11,438 bases of DNA from positions 1 through 11,438 of the forward strand of contig PXFD01000026.1 in assembly GCA_003564505.1 (NCBI GenBank), in the 5' to 3' direction. The translations under genes were made by a program, and so were the position numbers. Below the pieces are notes generated by a model. That model saw only the letters and a program-made list of their open reading frames with translations. It did not search any database and was not told where the DNA came from. This stretch comes from Syntrophomonadaceae bacterium (GTDB lineage: Bacteria; Bacillota_D; Dethiobacteria; DTU022). Of this stretch, positions 7,123-11,438 are shown one piece after another. The first letter of the stretch is position 1. Every line of letters starts with the position of its first letter.

Positions 7123-9231
7123 TTAGCGTTTAACCTGCTTCATGGTATATGCTTCAATAATATCTCCCTCATTGAGATCATTGAAGTTTTCAAGCAAAAT
7201 TCCGCATTCATAGCCTGTTAAAACTTCTTTTACATCATCTTTAAACCGTTTCAGGGAATCTATTTTGCCGTTATCATGAACTACTGTGCCATCCCGGATT
7301 ACCCTGATCATGGCATTGCGGGTTATTTTACCTTCTGTTACGTAGGAACCGGCAATATTGCCCAGGCGCGAGACCTTAAATACTTCCCTGACCTCAGCCT
7401 GTCCGAGAATTACCTCTTTCATGATCGGTTTCAGCAGTCCCGTAACGGCATTTTTGATGTCTTCAATTGCTTCATAGATAATCCTGTACAACCGGACATC
7501 AACCTTATCCTGCTCCGCAAGCTTGCGGGCATTGGCATCCGGCCTGACATTAAACCCAATTACGATAGCATTGGAAGCCGAAGCCAGCATAATGTCCGAT
7601 TCGTTGATCGCTCCAACACCTGTATGGATAATCTTTATTTGAACTTCTTCAAGGCTGAGCTTGTTTAATGCATCCTGCACAGCTTCAACAGAACCCTGAA
7701 CATCTGCCTTTAGAATCAGGTTCAGATCTTTTACTTCACCTTCCTGGATCTGCTTAAAAAGGTCATCCAGGGTTACTCTCTGGACTCGCCTGCTTGCTTC
7801 TTTTAACTTTGCTGCTCTTTTTTCCGCAACCTGGCGGGCTACTTTATCATCCCCGACAACCTGGAAAGTATCCCCTGCCAGTGGCACCTCGTTTAATCCC
7901 AGGATTTCCACAGGGGTTGATGGGCCGGCTGAATTGATCCTTTCGCCGCGATCATTATTCATTGCCCTGATTTTACCGGCAATGGAACCGCAAATAAGCG
8001 ATTCACCGACACTGAGAGTTCCGTCCTGCACCAGCACAGTAGCCACCGGGCCGCGTCCGCGATCGAGCTTAGCTTCTACCACGGTTCCCCTGGCTGTCCT
8101 TTCAGGACAGGCTTTCAATTCACCTACTTCGGCTAACAGCAGGATCATCTCAAGGAGTTCTTCTATTCCATCGCCCTTGATGGCGCTGACATTTACAAAT
8201 ATAGTGTCGCCACCCCACTCCTCCGAGACAAGACCATGTTCTGAAAGCTGCTGCTTGACCCGGTCCGGGTTTGCATCAGGTTTGTCAATCTTGTTAACCG
8301 CCACCATAATCGGCACCTGCGCTGCCTTGACGTGATTAATGGCTTCAACAGTCTGCGGCATAACCCCGTCATCAGCCGCAACAACCAGCACGGCAATATC
8401 AGTTACCTGTGCTCCCCTGGCCCGCATAGCAGTAAATGCCTCGTGGCCCGGCGTGTCCAGGAAAACAATCTGTTTATTATTAATATCAACCTGGTATGCT
8501 CCGATATGCTGAGTTATTCCGCCAACTTCCCCATCGGTTACCTTAGCACTTCTGATTGAATCCAGCAGTGAAGTTTTACCGTGGTCTACGTGGCCGAGGA
8601 CAGTGACCACCGGTTTTCGCAGTATTTCCTTGCCGCCTTCATCTTCACAAACAGCAAGCAGTTCCTCTTCTATCGGATCCTCTATATAATCAATCTCAAA
8701 ACCGTGTTCATCGGCTAAAAGTTCAACAGATTCGGGTAAGAGCGGCTGGTTCAAGCTGGCCATTATCCCCATATCCATCAGTTCAGTTATTAACTGGGTA
8801 GCAGGCAGGTCAAAATGTCCGGCCAGTTCAGCAACGGTCACCTGTCCTTCAAGCCTGACTTTAGGCTTCTGAGCTTTAAGTGCGGCAGCCCTTTTTTCTT
8901 CCTGGATCGCTTTTCTTGCCTTGCGGCTGGGAGCAGGCTTTTCTTCTTCGGACTTTTCTTTCTTTGATTCAGCTTTTTTTACAGCTTTCTTTTCAGGTTT
9001 TTCTTCAGGTTTTTTGGCAGCCTGATCTTTTTTTGCTTCAGCTTCCTCTTTATCCGGTTTCCTGTCACCCGTTTGTCCGGTTAGGATTGACATTACTTTT
9101 TTAGCTTCATCATCGGTTAAAGTACTCATATGGTTATTAACTTTAATATCCATATCTTTCATAACTTCAATGAGCTTTTTACTGTTGATTCCCAGTTCTT
9201 TGGCTAACTCATAAACTCTGACCTTGCTCAT
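7123..9231 (-). CDS. infB: Translation initiation factor IF-2
   Basis: GTPase that brings initiator fMet-tRNA to the 30S subunit and promotes subunit joining. The 702 residues are the usual length for Firmicutes. Order: N-terminal IF2_N module (1-50); charged Lys/Glu/Ala linker (about 55-120); second IF2_N module (about 124-175); GTPase domain with G1 GHVDHGKT (213-220), G2 GGIT (237-240), G3 DTPGHE (259-264), G4 NKID (313-316) and G5 SAIKG (349-353); then domain II, domain III with the conserved DVQGS (510-514), and the C-terminal fMet-tRNA-binding domain (about 600-702). All GTPase motifs are intact. The ATG at 9231 has GGAGG 8 nt upstream. It starts 32 nt after ylxR. In B. subtilis a ylxQ gene would stand in that place. 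Confidence 0.99.
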   Translation of the reverse strand: MSKVRVYELAKELGINSKKLIEVMKDMDIKVNNHMSTLTDDEAKKVMSILTGQTGDRKPDKEEAEAKKDQAAKKPEEKPEKKAVKKAESKKEKSEEEKPAPSRKARKAIQEEKRAAALKAQKPKVRLEGQVTVAELAGHFDLPATQLITELMDMGIMASLNQPLLPESVELLADEHGFEIDYIEDPIEEELLAVCEDEGGKEILRKPVVTVLGHVDHGKTSLLDSIRSAKVTDGEVGGITQHIGAYQVDINNKQIVFLDTPGHEAFTAMRARGAQVTDIAVLVVAADDGVMPQTVEAINHVKAAQVPIMVAVNKIDKPDANPDRVKQQLSEHGLVSEEWGGDTIFVNVSAIKGDGIEELLEMILLLAEVGELKACPERTARGTVVEAKLDRGRGPVATVLVQDGTLSVGESLICGSIAGKIRAMNNDRGERINSAGPSTPVEILGLNEVPLAGDTFQVVGDDKVARQVAEKRAAKLKEASRRVQRVTLDDLFKQIQEGEVKDLNLILKADVQGSVEAVQDALNKLSLEEVQIKIIHTGVGAINESDIMLASASNAIVIGFNVRPDANARKLAEQDKVDVRLYRIIYEAIEDIKNAVTGLLKPIMKEVILGQAEVREVFKVSRLGNIAGSYVTEGKITRNAMIRVIRDGTVVHDNGKIDSLKRFKDDVKEVLTGYECGILLENFNDLNEGDIIEAYTMKQVKR

Positions 9232-9263
9232 CTAAAACACCTCCATAAGGTAAGCCCTCCCTG

Positions 9264-9551
9264 TCATGGACCATTGACTTCCTTATCTTTGTCAAGTAAT
9301 GCAGCCAGATCATTCAACAAACCTTCATCTACAGGCATTTGCAGGTTTTTTTCCAGCCTTTTACCTTTTATTGCTTTTTTAAAACAGTCCTGCCTTCGAC
9401 ACAAATAAGCTCCCCTACCGGACTTTTTACCGGTGCTATCGAGAACAGCCCCACCATCTGGAGTTCTTACTACCCGGATCAGCTCTTTTTTTGCCATTTT
9501 TTGCTGGCACCCGATACAAACACGCATAGGGATCTTACGTTTTTTAATCAT
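9264..9551 (-). CDS. ylxR: YlxR-family RNA-binding protein (RNase P modulator RnpM)
   Basis: DUF448/YlxR family. In B. subtilis the homologue, renamed RnpM, has been reported to bind the RNase P RNA and modulate tRNA processing. The protein is 95 residues and basic in its first two thirds. The family signature includes RVCIGCQQ (10-17), KKELIRVVR (21-29), DSTGKKSGRGAYLC (38-51) and the following RRQDCFKKA. Four cysteines (C12, C15, C51, C56) are spaced as a possible metal site; this is inference, since the B. subtilis protein has a different pattern. The ATG at 9551 overlaps the nusA stop by 8 nt, so coupling with nusA is likely; a GAGG about 12 nt upstream is the best binding site. Identity of the family is secure, the exact role less so. 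Confidence 0.93.
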   Translation of the reverse strand: MIKKRKIPMRVCIGCQQKMAKKELIRVVRTPDGGAVLDSTGKKSGRGAYLCRRQDCFKKAIKGKRLEKNLQMPVDEGLLNDLAALLDKDKEVNGP

Positions 9552-10815
9552 CCTGCTTCATTTCCTCTTCAGTTTTTTCTTCACCTGTGGGCTCATTTTC
9601 AATCACTGTATCTTTATCTTCTTTTTCAACCGATGTATCTTCTTCATTTCCGGCTGCATCCATTTCTTCAGCCTGATCAGGTTCTGCTTCATCACCTGGA
9701 AGACTTTCCGGCATTTCTGTATCCTCATCTTCCGGAACTTCTTCGGCATCACCGGTAAGCCCTATAGCTGAAAGGCTTTTCTCTGTATACTGAGTTTCGC
9801 TGGAGATATCGACTTTCCAGCCCGTGATACGTGCTGCCAATCGCGCATTCTGTCCTTCTTTCCCGATGGCAAGGGAAAGCTGATTATCGGGAACTACTAC
9901 TGATGCAGTTTTTTCTTCATAATTAATCATAACTGAAGCTACCTTGGCTGGACTGAGAGCATTGGCAATATATTCTTCCGTTTCTTCACTCCATTTAATG
10001 ATATCAATTTTTTCTCCCTTTAACTCGTTGCTAATAGCCTGAACCCTGCTGCCTTTGGGTCCCACACAGGCCCCGACAGGATCTATATCCTGGTTATGCG
10101 ATATAACAGCGAGCTTTGAACGATGACCTGCTTCTCTTGCTGCCGCCTTAACTTCTACTATGCCTTCATAAATTTCAGGGACTTCCATCTCGAAAAGTCT
10201 TTTCAAAAAACCGGTATGAGACCTGCTGACGATTATTTGTGGTCCCTTTGTAGTTTTCTTGACATCAAGGATAAATGCCTTTACTCTTTCCCCCTGCCTG
10301 TACCTTTCATGCGGAATCTGTTCTTCCACGGGCAGCACAGCTTCAGTTCTGCCAAGATCAACAATCACATTTCTCTGTTCAAAGCGCCGGACCAGGCCGG
10401 TTATGACCTCTTCGGTTCTATCGACAAAGTTTTCGTAAATTAATTCACGTTCTGCTTCACGAATCCTCTGTATTACAACCTGTTTTGCAGTTTGCGCTGC
10501 AATTCGGCCAAACTCCTTTGGCGTTACCTCCATTTCGACCGTATCGCCAATCTGGCAGCGTGGATCATAAACCCTTGCTTCATACAGGCTTACTTCGGTT
10601 TCATCTGATTCAACTTCTTCCACAACTTTCAGTTCTGAAAAGACCTTGATCTCGCCTGTTTCTCGATCGAGGGTCACATTTACTGCAGGAGCAGACTGGA
10701 AGTTTCTTTTATAGGCTGAAACGAGAGCTACCTCCAGTGCTTCAAAGAGAACCTCTTTACTAATTCCCTTCTCCTTTTCCAGCGATTCTATTGCTGCAAA
10801 TAGATCTTTGTTCAC
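9544..10815 (-). CDS. nusA: Transcription termination/antitermination protein NusA, with acidic C-terminal tail
   Basis: Binds RNA polymerase and nascent RNA; promotes pausing and intrinsic termination, and takes part in antitermination of rRNA operons. The 423 residues show the N-terminal polymerase-binding domain (1-125), S1 domain (about 133-198), KH1 with VGPKGSR (251-257) and KH2 with AIGKEGQN (316-323). The conserved part ends near residue 350, where Bacillus-type NusA also ends. Residues 356-423 are an added low-complexity tail with 32 Asp/Glu and 4 Lys among 68 residues, probably disordered. It is not recognisably the acidic repeat domain of E. coli NusA. The start is a GTG at 10815-10813. 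AGGAGG stands about 12 nt upstream and a second AGGA 7 nt upstream. It follows rimP by 43 nt. Confidence 0.98.
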   Translation of the reverse strand: MNKDLFAAIESLEKEKGISKEVLFEALEVALVSAYKRNFQSAPAVNVTLDRETGEIKVFSELKVVEEVESDETEVSLYEARVYDPRCQIGDTVEMEVTPKEFGRIAAQTAKQVVIQRIREAERELIYENFVDRTEEVITGLVRRFEQRNVIVDLGRTEAVLPVEEQIPHERYRQGERVKAFILDVKKTTKGPQIIVSRSHTGFLKRLFEMEVPEIYEGIVEVKAAAREAGHRSKLAVISHNQDIDPVGACVGPKGSRVQAISNELKGEKIDIIKWSEETEEYIANALSPAKVASVMINYEEKTASVVVPDNQLSLAIGKEGQNARLAARITGWKVDISSETQYTEKSLSAIGLTGDAEEVPEDEDTEMPESLPGDEAEPDQAEEMDAAGNEEDTSVEKEDKDTVIENEPTGEEKTEEEMKQDD

Positions 10816-10858
10816 TTTAATTTCCTACCTCCTTTCCAACACACTTCAGATACTAAAC

Positions 10859-11332
10859 TCAAACTTTGCCCGGGCCTGGATACCAGAGATTCGCCCGATC
10901 AATATGATTATATGGTATTACAACTGAGCTTCCATCATCCCTGAGAATTTCAATTTCATCATTGCCGGCCCTCTGTAGTACACCGCTAAACTTCCTGCTG
11001 CCCTCAATAACTTCACCTGTTTTGACTTTCACCTTTTCACCCTGAAACCGCTGAAAATGCTCTTTTTTAGTCAGCGGTCTTTCCAGGCCCGGCGAAGAAA
11101 CTTCAAGGCTATATGCATTCGGGATAGGATCGTGAATATCCAGTAAATCGGAGAGAGCCCGGCTTACCTCTTCACAGTGATCAATTGTAACTCCGCCTTC
11201 TGTGTCAATAAAAAGCTGCAGGCGTCCATGCTTGCCTGCAACATAATCAAGCCGGACCAATTCAAAGCCCATCTCCTCAAGAAAAGGCTCGATTAAGGCA
11301 ATTAGATTATCGCGGATCTCTTCCCTGCTCAA
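10859..11332 (-). CDS. rimP: Ribosome maturation factor RimP
   Basis: Needed for maturation of the 30S subunit, acting near ribosomal protein S12. With the start chosen here the protein has 157 residues, close to B. subtilis YlxS/RimP. The N-terminal alpha/beta domain includes LEEMGFELVRLDYVAG (18-33) and ends with the family signature EVSSPGLERPL (77-87). The C-terminal SH3-like domain covers about 90-157. I place the start at TTG 11332-11330, with AAGGAG 8 nt upstream. An in-frame codon at 11383 would add 17 residues (TKGGAFPLFHVKGVNV) that do not fit the family and would put the leader hairpin and ribosome binding site inside the gene. An ATG at 11337-11335 is out of frame. It is the first gene of the cluster in this window, as in B. 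subtilis. Confidence 0.95.
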   Translation of the reverse strand: MSREEIRDNLIALIEPFLEEMGFELVRLDYVAGKHGRLQLFIDTEGGVTIDHCEEVSRALSDLLDIHDPIPNAYSLEVSSPGLERPLTKKEHFQRFQGEKVKVKTGEVIEGSRKFSGVLQRAGNDEIEILRDDGSSVVIPYNHIDRANLWYPGPGKV

Positions 11333-11339
11333 AACATTT

Positions 11340-11377
11340 ACTCCTTTAACATGAAAGAGTGGGAATGCCCCACCCTT
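11340..11377 (-). promoter_or_regulatory. rimP leader: two mutually exclusive hairpins over the ribosome binding site
   Basis: On the minus strand AAGGGTGGG (11377-11369) pairs with CCCACTCTT (11363-11355), giving a 9-bp stem with one G-U pair and a 5-nt loop. The 3' arm also belongs to ACTCTTT (11360-11354), which can pair with AAAGGAGT (11347-11340) with a single bulged G around a 6-nt loop. That second stem covers the AAGGAG ribosome binding site of rimP. The upstream stem would therefore leave the site open and its loss would close it. The pairings are visible; switching, and any ligand, is inference. Confidence 0.4.
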
Positions 11378-11409
11378 CGTCAATAAACCACTACAACTTT
11401 ACCCAATAT

Positions 11410-11438
11410 AATTTATCATAAAAATGCGCAAAGCGCAA
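11410..11438 (-). promoter_or_regulatory. Candidate promoter for the rimP operon
   Basis: On the minus strand TTGCGC (11438-11433) is followed after 17 nt by TAAATT (11415-11410), preceded by TGA to give an extended -10. It matches the sigma-A consensus at 3 of 6 and 4 of 6 positions. Initiation near 11403 would leave a leader of about 70 nt containing the two competing hairpins. TTGCGC is repeated 7 nt later, so a second register is possible. It touches the window edge, and the real operon promoter may lie further upstream. Confidence 0.3.

Noticed and set aside
8193..8396. Open frame of 67 codons on the minus strand inside infB
   Set aside because: It is an alternate frame of the conserved GTPase domain of IF2; its composition (rich in Arg, Leu and Ser) is typical of a shifted frame.
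9000..9130. Internal start giving a short IF2 isoform
   Set aside because: Some bacteria make shorter IF2 forms, but the in-frame ATG at codon 47 has no ribosome binding site. The in-frame GTG at codon 131 has AAGGA only 3 nt upstream, too close to support.
11333..11383. N-terminal extension of RimP from a codon at 11383
   Set aside because: The added 17 residues do not match RimP, and they would translate through the leader hairpin and the AAGGAG site. The TTG at 11332 gives the family length.
1..11438. Mobile element, CRISPR array, toxin-antitoxin, phage or defence genes
   Set aside because: I looked on both strands for transposase or integrase motifs, regularly spaced repeats and unexplained conserved frames. 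Every substantial real coding region is a known housekeeping family.

Overview
This window is a conserved bacterial housekeeping locus. Every gene I can support lies on the minus strand, so transcription runs from high to low coordinates. In transcription order the genes are rimP, nusA, ylxR (rnpM), infB, rbfA, nrnA, truB, ribF, rpsO, pnp, dut and the first third or less of an RNase J gene cut off by the left edge. This is the nusA-infB operon of Gram-positive bacteria joined to the rpsO-pnp pair. NrnA between rbfA and truB, strong GGAGG-type ribosome binding sites, frequent TTG/GTG starts, a YlxR gene and RNase J together point to a Firmicute, most likely of the Clostridia. The base composition looks moderate rather than strongly AT-rich. 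I cannot name a genus from sequence alone.

Right part (about 7100-11438): a possible promoter and a structured leader precede rimP (30S maturation). They are followed by nusA (transcription elongation/termination, with an unusual acidic tail), ylxR (RNA-binding RNase P modulator), infB (initiation factor 2) and rbfA (30S maturation). The genes are separated by 0-45 nt or overlap. ylxQ and ylxP, found in this cluster in Bacillus, are absent.

Middle part (about 3370-7080): nrnA overlaps rbfA by 29 nt and is followed 14 nt later by truB (tRNA pseudouridine 55). After a 104-nt gap comes ribF (FMN/FAD synthesis), then rpsO (ribosomal protein S15). The rpsO leader contains a hairpin whose loop can pair with the rpsO ribosome binding site, a plausible S15 autoregulatory pseudoknot.

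Left part (1-3370): a 13-bp GC-rich hairpin without a U-tract separates rpsO from pnp (polynucleotide phosphorylase). A very clear intrinsic terminator closes the unit after pnp. dut (dUTPase) follows, then the 5' end of the RNase J gene.

Functionally the cluster joins making ribosomes and starting translation (RimP, RbfA, IF2, S15, TruB) with transcription control (NusA) and RNA turnover (YlxR/RNase P, PNPase, NrnA, RNase J). NrnA would finish the short oligonucleotides left by PNPase and RNase J. No gap exceeds 300 nt. I see no mobile element, CRISPR array, tRNA, rRNA or defence system. I found no undescribed protein system; the points worth checking are RNA structures in the leaders and intergenic gaps, the NusA tail and the gene-content differences.
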